A DNA stretch of 64,000 nt from Tritrichomonas musculus (GCA_039105265.1 JAPFFF010000022.1:930001-994000); one strand, 5' to 3'; numbered from the stretch's first letter, positions 17,523 to 26,762 are shown. The notes: generated from the sequence alone by a model not told the origin. Translations and numbers: made by a program.

Positions 17523-19388
17523 ATGAATCAAACTTACGAACTCAACAATAACGTGGATCACATCATTCAATACATCAAGAATTCAATACTTTGGGGTCCA
17601 AGCAGTGTAGACCATTCAGATAATTTTGATAGATTGCATGATCATAATTATGCTGGCTGGTTTGATGATAATTTTGATGACGATGATGATGATCCATTTA
17701 CAGATTATTATAAGCAACCGAGAACATTGGAATTAATAAATAATCTTCTCAACAGCCATTCAACATTTTCAAGATTCATTCGTGACAGAATCATTAAATG
17801 GTATCAACGTAAACATCTTTATGACAAGCCTAGATTTAATTTAGATGAGAATGTATTGAGCAATTTCATTAAAGTAAATGTCACAACAATTAACAAAGAA
17901 GTCATTGAATATATGGAATATACAAAGAAACAGATCATTGAATATCAAGAACGCAAGAAACGTCAAGCTATTGAGAAACAAGAACGTAGAAAACGTGAAA
18001 GGATTGAAAGGCGTGAACAAGGATTGCAAACAGCTCATGAGGAATTAAATAGACTCCTTAATCTCAAAATACATAAGGGTAAGACTCAATTCTATGCAAA
18101 TAATGTATTCAGAGGTTGGAATATCCATCCAGAAGATATGACTAAATTATGGAGAGAATATAATGAAAGATGGATACCACCAACCCAAAGAGGCAAACCA
18201 CAACCTCAAAGACCTAGACCAACGATAGCTTACGATGACACATTTGAAGACAAGCTTATCAAATACCTTAAAACACATTCAGATGAGAGACATCCAATGT
18301 CATTTGATGACTTTCAAAAGCTAACTAGAGGTTGGCCGAGTTCGTTAACATCAATTGAAGATTGGTATCAATACTATATTGAACATCATCTTTCAAACAT
18401 TGCTCCAGAGAAGATTCAAGTGAATTCTATTGGATTCAAATCACCAAAGAAAGTTAAAGCATTGAAATCTAAATATCCAAATATTAAGTCTCCTGATTCA
18501 TCTACAACATCATACTTTCCATTAAAGCAGAATAAGAAGCTATATCAACTTCACAAGGTTTGCCCAAAAAAGACTTACATCATTGACATAATGTTTTGTG
18601 ATAAGTATGCATATCTCATTGCAATCAATGTCAACACTAGATTCTTATATGCAGCTCCAATGAATAAACCTGTATTCACCACAACTAATCACGACAATCA
18701 AGAACAGCATTACATGAGATATTCTAAAAATGCAGACACATACATCAACGCATTGGACTCATTAATCAAATCAGGAATGGATGTTCGATACCTTCAAGGT
18801 GATGGAGAGAAAGCTTTCGATGCACATGAAACATGGGCTTATTATGATAAGCATAACATTGAATTCAAACCAGTCCCAAGAATGAAAATGGGTGTATATC
18901 CAGACTTCATGAAAAAGGAACAAAAGCAATCGAAAACAGATCCAATGCATGGTTCTTTAGGGATTCTTGATAGAGTGATTCGCACACTTCGAGACATGGC
19001 ATACCACATTGAAGTTGGAATCATTACACCAAATATCATGAAAGAGCTTGTCAATCAATACAACAATGTGCCTCATGCAACGTTATCCAAATATGCTGGC
19101 TTTGATGTTACACCACAGATGGTCCAAGATGATGAAGAACTTGAGAACTATATCATTAGACAAATCATGAAAGAGAATGAAAAGGTTACAAGTAGAGCTG
19201 GATTTAAACTAGAGAATTGCACACCAGTGAAGCTTTATAATGAAAAGGATTCAATGGCTAAAAGAAGATCTATCATTCAACCAGGAAAGTATCACATTGT
19301 TGACTACCATGGAGGATATTATGAAGTCGAAGATGAGAACAAAAATAGACAATTCATTCCAAGATTTAAGCTTGCTGTTGGCATTTAA
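17523..19388 (+). CDS. Retroviral-type integrase (rve), element A
   Basis: 621 aa. A long N-terminal extension carries a coiled coil (about 140-180, EYQERKKRQAIEKQERRKRE). The rve core follows: first acid in IIDIMFCDKYAYLIAINVNTR (about 355), second in LQGDGEKAF (about 424), and a helix with DRVIRTLRDM (about 482) at the third acidic position. Then come a V-N-Q-Y-N-N-V-P-H-A-T-L segment and a C-terminal chromo/SH3-like tail (YHGGYYEVEDENKNRQFIPR). Polintons use this enzyme to insert the element. It converges on the short minus-strand frame at 19385, overlapping by 4 nt. Confidence 0.88.
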   Translation: MNQTYELNNNVDHIIQYIKNSILWGPSSVDHSDNFDRLHDHNYAGWFDDNFDDDDDDPFTDYYKQPRTLELINNLLNSHSTFSRFIRDRIIKWYQRKHLYDKPRFNLDENVLSNFIKVNVTTINKEVIEYMEYTKKQIIEYQERKKRQAIEKQERRKRERIERREQGLQTAHEELNRLLNLKIHKGKTQFYANNVFRGWNIHPEDMTKLWREYNERWIPPTQRGKPQPQRPRPTIAYDDTFEDKLIKYLKTHSDERHPMSFDDFQKLTRGWPSSLTSIEDWYQYYIEHHLSNIAPEKIQVNSIGFKSPKKVKALKSKYPNIKSPDSSTTSYFPLKQNKKLYQLHKVCPKKTYIIDIMFCDKYAYLIAINVNTRFLYAAPMNKPVFTTTNHDNQEQHYMRYSKNADTYINALDSLIKSGMDVRYLQGDGEKAFDAHETWAYYDKHNIEFKPVPRMKMGVYPDFMKKEQKQSKTDPMHGSLGILDRVIRTLRDMAYHIEVGIITPNIMKELVNQYNNVPHATLSKYAGFDVTPQMVQDDEELENYIIRQIMKENEKVTSRAGFKLENCTPVKLYNEKDSMAKRRSIIQPGKYHIVDYHGGYYEVEDENKNRQFIPRFKLAVGI

Positions 19389-19753
19389 TGTAATACTTTC
19401 TTGTAATATTCTGGATTATATAATCTAAGGATCTTATACAATACACCAATATTTGAATGTTTTGCATCTTTCTTGACTGTTTCGAAATTCATTGAAGCTT
19501 TGCATGTCAAATTACATTTGAACTCAACATTATAAAATGCTTTATCTCTATTATCTGGAGATAGACACATAATTGCTCCAAACAATGGTAACAAAGTAAG
19601 TCTATAATCTATTTTTGAAGCATAATTGTGAACTTCCATACCAACTAATCCATCAACCAACTTCATCTCTTCTTCATCAGAAATGTATGTTAACGGTTCA
19701 TCATCATCATCATCATCATCATATTCTTTACTATTTTTACCTGAAAGATCCAA
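19385..19753 (-). CDS. Frame downstream of PolB-PriPol, element A
   Basis: 122 aa. An acidic aspartate run is followed by a helical domain (LVDGLVGMEVHNYASKIDYR, then GVLYKILRLYNPEYY). It lies directly behind the polymerase-primase frame, same strand. The second half resembles the small helical domain that often follows PriPol domains (PriCT type), but this is a weak visual match. Confidence 0.45.
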   Translation of the reverse strand: MDLSGKNSKEYDDDDDDDEPLTYISDEEEMKLVDGLVGMEVHNYASKIDYRLTLLPLFGAIMCLSPDNRDKAFYNVEFKCNLTCKASMNFETVKKDAKHSNIGVLYKILRLYNPEYYKKVLH

Positions 19754-19807
19754 CTCAACACCTAAAGATTTGATTACATCAGTTGCCGTTCTCTTGATAA
19801 CTGAATC

Positions 19808-22800
19808 CTAATTACCTTGATAGAATTCATATCTTCCATTCTCATTTTCAGAATCAGGAAGCATTAGGCCATGATATGAATTGCAATCAACAGAAGCAAA
19901 GTAATCTATATCAAACTCATCACATTCGAAACACTTGACATATGCATTCTTATATAAACCTGGAATATTATGATTTGCATAAATATGAAGACTACCACTT
20001 CCAGTCTCAATAATGATATCATCTTCAGAGAGTTTGCTAAGTATTGATTGCTTGATTTCAAATCTCTTCTCTTGAGGCAACTTCTTATTAATATCAATGT
20101 CAATCACTGCAAACCCAGGAGTTTCATTTACACTCAAAACCATTCCAGTCTGATATCTACATTTAAGATCACCAATATGTCTACCATCACAGGATCCATG
20201 TTTGGATTTATTGAATGTAATCTTGAAGTTCTCATCAAATCTAGTTCTCAATGGTAAATCCCAATGACTCTCATCTGCTAAAGCAGTCTGGGAACCAGAC
20301 CTTGTGAAACAAGAGTACATAGTATCTAAATCATTTATATAAGTTGGGATATTATTTACATTCACATTTGCAGAGACCTCGGATTCATTTTCAAGAATAT
20401 TCTTTCCAAGTTCAAGTAATTCATCATCTAAATATTTATCGTTCATTATATTTTTGACTTTATCTTTAGCATACTCTTCACATGATTTGAAAACGACATC
20501 TTTAGCAGTCAAACCTCTAATGAAAGGAATACAAGTTTGATCTTCCAATACTATCATTTTGTTATGGAATCCAGTCAACGCATTCTTCTGAATAGTCACC
20601 TTAGACATTTGATTACGATTCATTTGGAGATTAATATTCTTACCTGGAATGACACATTTATCAACAATGATTGCATAATAATCAGTTGGATTAATGTTAT
20701 TCTTTTTCAATGATACACATTTGACTTTCAATGCTTTAGTTTCTAGGGAACCATCTTCTTTATTATTCCAAATTGTATAACATTTAGGACATAATGCAAC
20801 TTGATTATCTCCATATTTTTCAACAGCTGCACCTAATATTTTCTTTTCATCAGCAATGGTTCCAATAGATGGATTTGGCATGAATTGATAAATATATTTG
20901 CCATAGAATTCTTTATCTTTAACGATTGCATCGAAGACTTGCTCACCATGTCTATTCATATCTCCAGCAATTGCAAAGTAAACGCTATCGGTATCACATG
21001 ATGTGAAATGCATTCTTTCAACATCTAAACATTTGAAAAGGAAGTCATAAATGAAAACCAAATACCAATACTTTGCATTATCAAGAGTGAAGAATGACTC
21101 TTGAACACATGTCTTGCATCGGAAATTCTTGGGTTTACGTTGAATTATATATGAATCGTTTGCAATTGGATATCCATTTACATAAGTTTCACTTGCAATG
21201 TCAATGAAGGCTCTATCACGATCTACAATCTTGACTTTATCATAATGTTCTGTATTGAGACCATCATATCCATAAGATCCATTCATACTAATTTTGTAGA
21301 ACTTCTCATTTCCAGGCTTCTCTCCACTTAATATCTTCTGACGTTCTCCCATGAATTCATTAACGAATGCATTGAAACCTCTATGGCAATCATATATTGT
21401 AACATTCTGGATATCAACAATTTTCAAACCATGGTCAATGAGAAACCACAAATAATAGCAACCAAATGTCTTGAATTCACCTCTTGTATCAAGAGTCATC
21501 GTTAACTTGGTATCAGATTTGTCAACAGTATGGATATTATTGTCTTTACCATATTTGTACATGTATGATCCAATTATATCTTCATCATTTTTGATCTCAA
21601 AATTGCGAAATACAGGTGGAAAATTAATGAATGTATTAACAAGTTCTTTGGGACATTCTAACTTAACAGTTGCATGAAAGATGAATTTGGGATTCTTGTC
21701 AAACTTATGTTTGGAATTGATTATAGACATACAAGTATGATATACATTTGGTTTCTGTTTACCATTCTCATCATAACAATCATATGAATTTAATATTGAG
21801 CCAGGGATGCACATGATACCTCCATGATATTTGTTGAATGAATGCCAGTTACCAGAACATGCTGAAGGATACAATGTATTGAAATCAACACCAACAACAT
21901 GTGAAACAACTTTATCAGTATATCCGACAACAACTTTATTAGCTTCTTCATCAAAATATAAACGTGTAATGCAAGTCTCACCTCTAAGATTGACTCGATG
22001 CATAACATTTGAAAGACCACCAGTTATACCAGCACGTAAACGATAATATTCAGCTTCATTGGTAATAGTCATTGGCAAATGATTCACTTTACAGAACTTC
22101 TTGAGCTGGATTCTTAAACGAGTAACCTTATCATCATCATCTGCACGAAGGCTATTACATACTTCACAAGCAAGTTTGCAATTGGATAATTCATGACCTA
22201 TTTCATTATTGATTCTATCCAAAGTAGGCTTATTAGGCCACGAGAAATGCTCACCACAAAGATGACATTTACCTAATTCTGGGTCTTCATATATCTTCAT
22301 GAATGCATCGAAATCAGCTTCAGAAACACATTTAGAAAGATCTCTTAAAGGTTTGGGTTGCTTACTTTTCTCTTGTTTAGAATTGAATTTCTCATCTTGG
22401 TTATAATATGAATTGACCTTATATGTCCACCATTCTTTGGTTGGCTTGAAAGTATTCTTTGAATTCAAAACACCATAATCACAATTGATATCGAAATTCT
22501 TATAAGCCATTGCATACTTAATTTCAGATGCATTACGTGACAAAGAAAGATTAGAGAGCATGTCAATACCATATTTAGCATTCATTTCAATGAGGTTATC
22601 AATAGGTTTAATCATCATCTCAACATCATTATCATTATAAGCTAACAGATATTCCCATCTGTCAATGAATCTTTTGGAATCTTTGATATATTCTTTATAT
22701 TCATCTTCTGTCAATGCATTCTTTTGATTGAGATAGCTATGGAAATCTTCATGAGAGAATGGCTCAGACTTACTTAGGACATCATCAAAGTTCTCACTAT

Positions 22801-23380
22801 TTACAGCTTCATATGGGAATGTACCTTTAACAGAATTCTCTGCACCACCAAAGTCAACACCAAATTGTTTAAGAGTACCTCCACTGATGAATGCTTGAGC
22901 ATCAATGAAACGTAATCCAATCATACCTTTATCAGTTGATGTTTTGAGAATGAATTGCTTCAAAGATGATGTAGTACCAATTAAAGAACTGTTATCAACC
23001 TTCCATTGCATATCATGATGAGTATAATTGAAATATTCTTTAAAGAGATTGCTATCGAATTTTGCAGAATTAAATCCCAAAACTGGTACATCAAGGAGAC
23101 CTTTATCAAGCTTTTTAATGACTTCGACATCAGAGATTTTGAGCATATCTTTCATTAATTGAACCTTGTCATCAACTATTTCATAAGCTTGCTCGAACAT
23201 AAATGTAAGCCATTCAGGAATGAAATCTTTAGATCTAGCATCGAAATGTCTCGTTAACAAACCTTTTGAAGACTTGATGCAACAGCTCACTGACAATGGA
23301 ATTAGACGGCTATTGATAACAGTTGATTTACCAGTTTCTTTATTAACAGATTGCTCCATGGTTTCGAAATCATATGTCAT
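19808..23380 (-). CDS. polB: Type B DNA polymerase with HNH-like insert and C-terminal PriPol domain, element A
   Basis: 1190 aa. Exonuclease motifs: DFE at residue 5, GFNSAKFDSNLF near 103, YNDNDVEMM near 246. Around 369-405 is an HNH-like zinc module (CHLC...LDRINNEIGHE..NCKLACEVCN). Polymerase motif A is DFNTLYPS near 498, motif B KISMNGSYG near 700, and motif C CDTDSVYF near 793. At the C-terminus, FAVIDIDIN (about 1088), GSGSLHIY (about 1130) and FDIDYFA (about 1156) match the three motifs of archaeo-eukaryotic primases (hDhD, sxH, hD), followed by a closing LPDS...GRYEF segment typical of PriPol. Polinton PolB copies the element by protein priming; an attached primase is unusual. The preceding frame at 23396 is its N-terminal neighbour. 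Confidence 0.88.
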   Translation of the reverse strand: MTYDFETMEQSVNKETGKSTVINSRLIPLSVSCCIKSSKGLLTRHFDARSKDFIPEWLTFMFEQAYEIVDDKVQLMKDMLKISDVEVIKKLDKGLLDVPVLGFNSAKFDSNLFKEYFNYTHHDMQWKVDNSSLIGTTSSLKQFILKTSTDKGMIGLRFIDAQAFISGGTLKQFGVDFGGAENSVKGTFPYEAVNSENFDDVLSKSEPFSHEDFHSYLNQKNALTEDEYKEYIKDSKRFIDRWEYLLAYNDNDVEMMIKPIDNLIEMNAKYGIDMLSNLSLSRNASEIKYAMAYKNFDINCDYGVLNSKNTFKPTKEWWTYKVNSYYNQDEKFNSKQEKSKQPKPLRDLSKCVSEADFDAFMKIYEDPELGKCHLCGEHFSWPNKPTLDRINNEIGHELSNCKLACEVCNSLRADDDDKVTRLRIQLKKFCKVNHLPMTITNEAEYYRLRAGITGGLSNVMHRVNLRGETCITRLYFDEEANKVVVGYTDKVVSHVVGVDFNTLYPSACSGNWHSFNKYHGGIMCIPGSILNSYDCYDENGKQKPNVYHTCMSIINSKHKFDKNPKFIFHATVKLECPKELVNTFINFPPVFRNFEIKNDEDIIGSYMYKYGKDNNIHTVDKSDTKLTMTLDTRGEFKTFGCYYLWFLIDHGLKIVDIQNVTIYDCHRGFNAFVNEFMGERQKILSGEKPGNEKFYKISMNGSYGYDGLNTEHYDKVKIVDRDRAFIDIASETYVNGYPIANDSYIIQRKPKNFRCKTCVQESFFTLDNAKYWYLVFIYDFLFKCLDVERMHFTSCDTDSVYFAIAGDMNRHGEQVFDAIVKDKEFYGKYIYQFMPNPSIGTIADEKKILGAAVEKYGDNQVALCPKCYTIWNNKEDGSLETKALKVKCVSLKKNNINPTDYYAIIVDKCVIPGKNINLQMNRNQMSKVTIQKNALTGFHNKMIVLEDQTCIPFIRGLTAKDVVFKSCEEYAKDKVKNIMNDKYLDDELLELGKNILENESEVSANVNVNNIPTYINDLDTMYSCFTRSGSQTALADESHWDLPLRTRFDENFKITFNKSKHGSCDGRHIGDLKCRYQTGMVLSVNETPGFAVIDIDINKKLPQEKRFEIKQSILSKLSEDDIIIETGSGSLHIYANHNIPGLYKNAYVKCFECDEFDIDYFASVDCNSYHGLMLPDSENENGRYEFYQGN

Positions 23381-23395
23381 GTAATATTTCTGAGG

Positions 23396-25114
23396 TTACC
23401 ATTTAAGATCATGTGCTAAGCAATATTCGTAAACTGGATGATTCAAAATATGTGGACAATATGGCATACTAACTCTTTCAGGAATGTAATTTTTATGAAA
23501 CTTTCCATCACAATGAGCTTTATGGATTTCCATTCTCTTTGGATTCTTTCCACGGATTGCATACGATTTGCATTTGGGACATATCCAAATATTAGTCAAT
23601 GATTCTGCATTAGTGATATACATAATATGGATGACATTATCTTGGCTAAAGAGTAAAGCATTAAAAGGATTTCCAAATTTCTCATCATACCATTGCTGAT
23701 CAATGTCATAACGATAACTTTCTTTGTCATAACAATAGATGTTAACATTAATTTCATGCTTCTTAGCAGACTCTTTCATTTCATCTAACGTCATTCCCTT
23801 GAATGATTTAAGTAATGCTTGGGCAGCTTTGGTAGGTCTAGTAGTATATTCAACACCATGATCTTTGCAGAAGAGTTTACGAGCAGCACTAGTACGATCT
23901 TTAAGATAGTACTTCTCAGTCTTTGATAGCTTTTGATCTAAACATATTGCTAAGAATCTATACCAACATAATCCATCATCTTCATTGTCTGTGATTACAA
24001 ATTTTGATTTCAAGAACTCAACTGGAAGGTCATCAATCTTACCAGAAATCTTAACTAATCTTGAAACAGTGAATGCAACATTTGAAACATAAATGAGTTT
24101 GACATTGGAAGATGTGGTTGAATGATTATGAAGATTTGTTTCAATATAGTACTTGACTCTATCTAAATCTGTTGAAAATTGGATTACAATTGGAATGGTA
24201 TCATCAAGTTTGACTTTGGTAGCAATGATTTCACCTGCTTCATAATTGAACTTTGGATCTGATTCTTGAAGATAAATCTTCTCAGGAACCTCAAAGATAC
24301 CTCCCATCTCAAATGTCAACTTGAATGGTTTACGTTCACGCTTATATTCAACATTATCAAGATATTCGAAAATGTCTTCAAGCTTATGAATCTTGTTAAG
24401 ATAATACACTACAATTGGATCTTTATTTTGATTCTTCTCAACAACTTCTGAGTCTTTTGGATATTTACGTCTAGCTTCTTCCAAACGTGCTAATGCTTTC
24501 TGTTCATCATATGGCTCGTTAATTTTAAGATTCTCTTCATCAATGCTCTTGAATTCATGACCATATTTCTCAAAATATTCTAACAATTCTTGGTTTTGGT
24601 TCTCAAACATTTTCTGTGAATATGGTTTAAGTTCAAGCATTTCTTTTGGTGCTAACGGTCTAAGTAAAACTGTTTGTTTACGTAAATCATCAAGCATTCT
24701 CTTATAATTTTCTTTGGATACAATCTCTTGACGTTCATGTTTACGATCATTTTCGAACTTATCTTGAACATTCATTCTCTTGAATTCATCTAAAGGATCA
24801 TTGACTTTGAATTGGTTACGATCAAATTTCTTGAAATATTCATCATCTTCTTTCTTAGCATTATATCCCTTTGCAAACCAATATACACTACCATAAGTAG
24901 CATCACCATCATAACCCATTTCATCAAGTTTGGGTATAATAAAGTCAAGGATTCTATCAATTACATTATCTTCAAATTCAGAATTATATGGAAATTCATC
25001 AATAATTGCTTCAAGTGTTTCTTCAGAAATGCCAAGCATTAATGCTAAATTCCATACATCATCAACTGGTTGCTCATCTATTTCTTGGCGGTTGTCGATC
25101 GTTGGTTGACTCAT
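23396..25114 (-). CDS. N-terminal region of the Maverick polymerase, OTU-like domain and zinc finger
   Basis: 572 aa, starting 24 bases inside the right inverted repeat boundary. The first 260 residues are charged and helical. From about 380 there is DDGLCWYRFLAICL, with a later IHIMYI (about 494), a Cys-His spacing reminiscent of OTU/papain-like proteases (D-G-x-C). A C-x2-C...H-x3-H/C zinc-finger pattern (ICPKCKSYA...MEIHKAHC, about 508-530) follows. Polinton polymerases carry a long N-terminal extension before the exonuclease; this segment fits it and abuts the exonuclease frame. The terminal protein for priming may also reside here (inference). Confidence 0.65.
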   Translation of the reverse strand: MSQPTIDNRQEIDEQPVDDVWNLALMLGISEETLEAIIDEFPYNSEFEDNVIDRILDFIIPKLDEMGYDGDATYGSVYWFAKGYNAKKEDDEYFKKFDRNQFKVNDPLDEFKRMNVQDKFENDRKHERQEIVSKENYKRMLDDLRKQTVLLRPLAPKEMLELKPYSQKMFENQNQELLEYFEKYGHEFKSIDEENLKINEPYDEQKALARLEEARRKYPKDSEVVEKNQNKDPIVVYYLNKIHKLEDIFEYLDNVEYKRERKPFKLTFEMGGIFEVPEKIYLQESDPKFNYEAGEIIATKVKLDDTIPIVIQFSTDLDRVKYYIETNLHNHSTTSSNVKLIYVSNVAFTVSRLVKISGKIDDLPVEFLKSKFVITDNEDDGLCWYRFLAICLDQKLSKTEKYYLKDRTSAARKLFCKDHGVEYTTRPTKAAQALLKSFKGMTLDEMKESAKKHEINVNIYCYDKESYRYDIDQQWYDEKFGNPFNALLFSQDNVIHIMYITNAESLTNIWICPKCKSYAIRGKNPKRMEIHKAHCDGKFHKNYIPERVSMPYCPHILNHPVYEYCLAHDLKW

Positions 25115-25138
25115 CTTTTCTTTGCCTCCGCATTAAAA

Positions 25139-25418
25139 AAATTATCCCTTACAAAAAAGATTGATATCTTCCTGTACACCATTTTTGTATCAAAATGGGC
25201 CTGAATTCGGACATTATTTTTGCCTCCAAACCCCCTCAAAACACCCATTTTTGGGTACTTTTTTTGAAATTTCAGCATTTCCCAAGTTTGGGCTCCAAGT
25301 ATTGAAACATGACTCTGAAAATGAATGCTAGAAGACAGGTCTACCTTCGTATTGAAAATCGGACCCGAAAATCAAGGCCAAAATATCTTCCGGGAGCTAG
25401 CCCCATTCTATAACTACT
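25139..25418 (-). repeat. Right terminal inverted repeat of element A
   Basis: Reverse complement of 4835-5145, ending in ACTACT at 25413-25418. Its inner end lies 24 bases before the polymerase start, so it probably contains the polymerase promoter. Confidence 0.9.
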
Positions 25419-25688
25419 GTAAGTGAACCAGATTTTATAGTTTCGTTCATGTCCAAGAAACAAATATTTTCTATATTTGGTTTGTCTTCTATTGGCTAGC
25501 ATTATAAATTGATCGCAGTAACCATATTGCTGAACGATATCACTGTGCACCATCAAATCGCCAACAAGCGTATCTTTCACTATTGCACCTACATACTGAA
25601 CGACAATATATCTTTTGTTCCTACTGCTCACAAATTCTAGAGGAAGCTGAAATTCTTTATCTTGCGTATGGAAGTATAGTTTAGTCAT
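25341..25688 (-). CDS. Small capsid-region gene of element C, split by element A
   Basis: The C-derived part (about 25419-25688) encodes FQLPLEFVSSRNKRYIVVQY, HSDIVQ and RNYKIWFT, homologous to the 127-aa proteins of B and D and the 112-aa protein of A. The remainder of this frame runs into the inverted repeat of A. The other end of the gene lies across A, near 4769-4834. A minor capsid (single jelly-roll) candidate, as for its homologues. Confidence 0.7.
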   Translation of the reverse strand: MTKLYFHTQDKEFQLPLEFVSSRNKRYIVVQYVGAIVKDTLVGDLMVHSDIVQQYGYCDQFIMLANRRQTKYRKYLFLGHERNYKIWFTYSSYRMGLAPGRYFGLDFRVRFSIRR

Positions 25689-25691
25689 TTA

Positions 25692-26038
25692 TTACATACC
25701 AAAGTACAGTTTATAATCTTTATTTAGTTCATCATAGCTATTTGCAATTTTCTTTGTGTACGCAATAGGTACTTGTATCAGATTGCCATTTTGAAGTTTA
25801 CATATAACATTACCATTAGAGTACGCTAAGAATTCAGCTATCTCATTAAACACTCTTCGTCGTTTATCATATTTCTTTTTAGTCTTACCATAATCAACAT
25901 GAACAAGAATTATATTTCCTTTCTTGTATGTTAATAGACCTTTATGTTGTTGTTTTTTGTGTATACTTTGAAATTTGCTTCTCATCATTCTTATATATTT
26001 CCATTCAAGGTCAATATCGTTTTGCATTTGGGCAGGAG
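25692..26038 (-). CDS. Integrase C-terminal part, element C, interrupted by element B
   Basis: Closely similar to the last third of the B/D integrases: SPAQMQNDIDLEWKYIR, GLLTYKKGNIILVHVD, RRRVFNEIAEFL. The similarity ends exactly where the AGTAGT terminus of element B starts (26039). It shows that B landed in the integrase gene of C. Confidence 0.85.
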
Positions 26039-26315
26039 AGTAGTGATATATGTCCGAGATGACCCCCAAATAAATTTGCACAATAACACGATGCCCCCAT
26101 ATGTGATCCAATAGGTTTTCTAGTCAACTGAAATTACCCATGTTTTCCCAAATAATTTTCATAAAATGCTTATACCCCTCATGAGTATCATTAGTGATTG
26201 AACATCAATGACCCAAATGACATAGGGTGCAAAATTGAATCTCATACAGAAAATCCATGAATGGACAAAAAGTGATGTCTATCCTATCTCTGTTATTTTT
26301 TTATTTTTATGACAA
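26039..26315 (+). repeat. Left terminal region (inverted repeat) of element B
   Basis: About 277 bases, nearly identical to 45571-45858, with the Polinton-type AGTAGT end. Its partner end is not in the window, so the inner limit is not defined. No gene is inside apart from the promoter region of the next gene. Confidence 0.75.
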
Positions 26316-26762
26316 ATGGCTAACCATCTCAAAGTATTCGATTATGTCAACACATTAATGACTCTCACACCAGATGAAATCAAAAATTGCAACTTTACAT
26401 TACTTTGTGAGAAGTATCCAATTAATGCTGGCAAATCAAGTTATCTCGCTAGAGTATTATACATTTCGCTACAATCAAATGATAAAACAATAAGATTCTA
26501 TCCTGATAAGATCAATGAAATGAACCTCGATTATGTCATACTAACAACAAACGCTAGACGTAGAATCAATATTAATTCTCAAGAGTTTTTCGTTAATGGC
26601 AATACAGAAAAGCAAGTATACAAAGAATCTGAATATTATAATTATTCAATTGAAAGAGTCAATAAAGCGAATCAAGAGATGTTATCACAATTAAGAGAGA
26701 AATATAATATACCAGAACCAACAATCTTTAAGGGAATCCATCAAAATATCATATTAGAGTGA
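26316..26762 (+). CDS. Hypothetical 148-aa protein, element B
   Basis: The first gene inside the terminus, identical to the D copy (45859-46305). Helical N-terminal half (HLKVFDYVNTLMTLTPDEIK), with a strand-rich middle containing NARRRININSQEFFVNG. No family is recognised. An early gene in the terminal position, read away from the end. Confidence 0.6.
   Translation: MANHLKVFDYVNTLMTLTPDEIKNCNFTLLCEKYPINAGKSSYLARVLYISLQSNDKTIRFYPDKINEMNLDYVILTTNARRRININSQEFFVNGNTEKQVYKESEYYNYSIERVNKANQEMLSQLREKYNIPEPTIFKGIHQNIILE

Larger units (their letters stand above)
4835..25418. mobile_element. Element A: Maverick/Polinton with both ends, 20.6 kb
   Basis: Both ends are visible. AGTAGTTATAGAATGGGG starts at 4835, and its reverse complement ends at 25418. 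Inverted repeats of about 0.3 kb lie at each end, and a GTAAG duplication flanks the element (4830-4834 and 25419-25423). Known Polintons end in AG...CT and make 5-6 bp duplications. Cargo: small capsid-region gene, capsid C-terminal remnant, palindrome with DxNGD genes, fiber, dicysteine protein, integrase, PolB with HNH and PriPol. No packaging ATPase or protease is visible. It looks broken, with a handful of breaks. Younger than C. Confidence 0.92.
1285..26038 (-). mobile_element. Element C: old, broken Maverick/Polinton, hosting A and B
   Basis: The pieces at 1285-4834 and 25419-26038 keep the gene order of element D read in reverse: integrase, small 115-130 aa gene, charged P/Q-rich gene, acidic-tailed gene, DxNGD gene. 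Element A sits inside the small gene and element B inside the integrase gene, so C predates both. C is clearly broken: at least two large insertions plus a rearranged left boundary near 1280. Neither of its own termini is in view. Coordinates span the nested element A (4835-25418). Confidence 0.8.

Noticed and set aside
22000-22400. Intein in the element A polymerase
   Set aside because: The HNH-like module is short and lacks the splice-junction residues and length of an intein.
26033-26038. Target duplication of element B (CAGGAG)
   Set aside because: The right end of B is not in the window, so the duplication cannot be confirmed.
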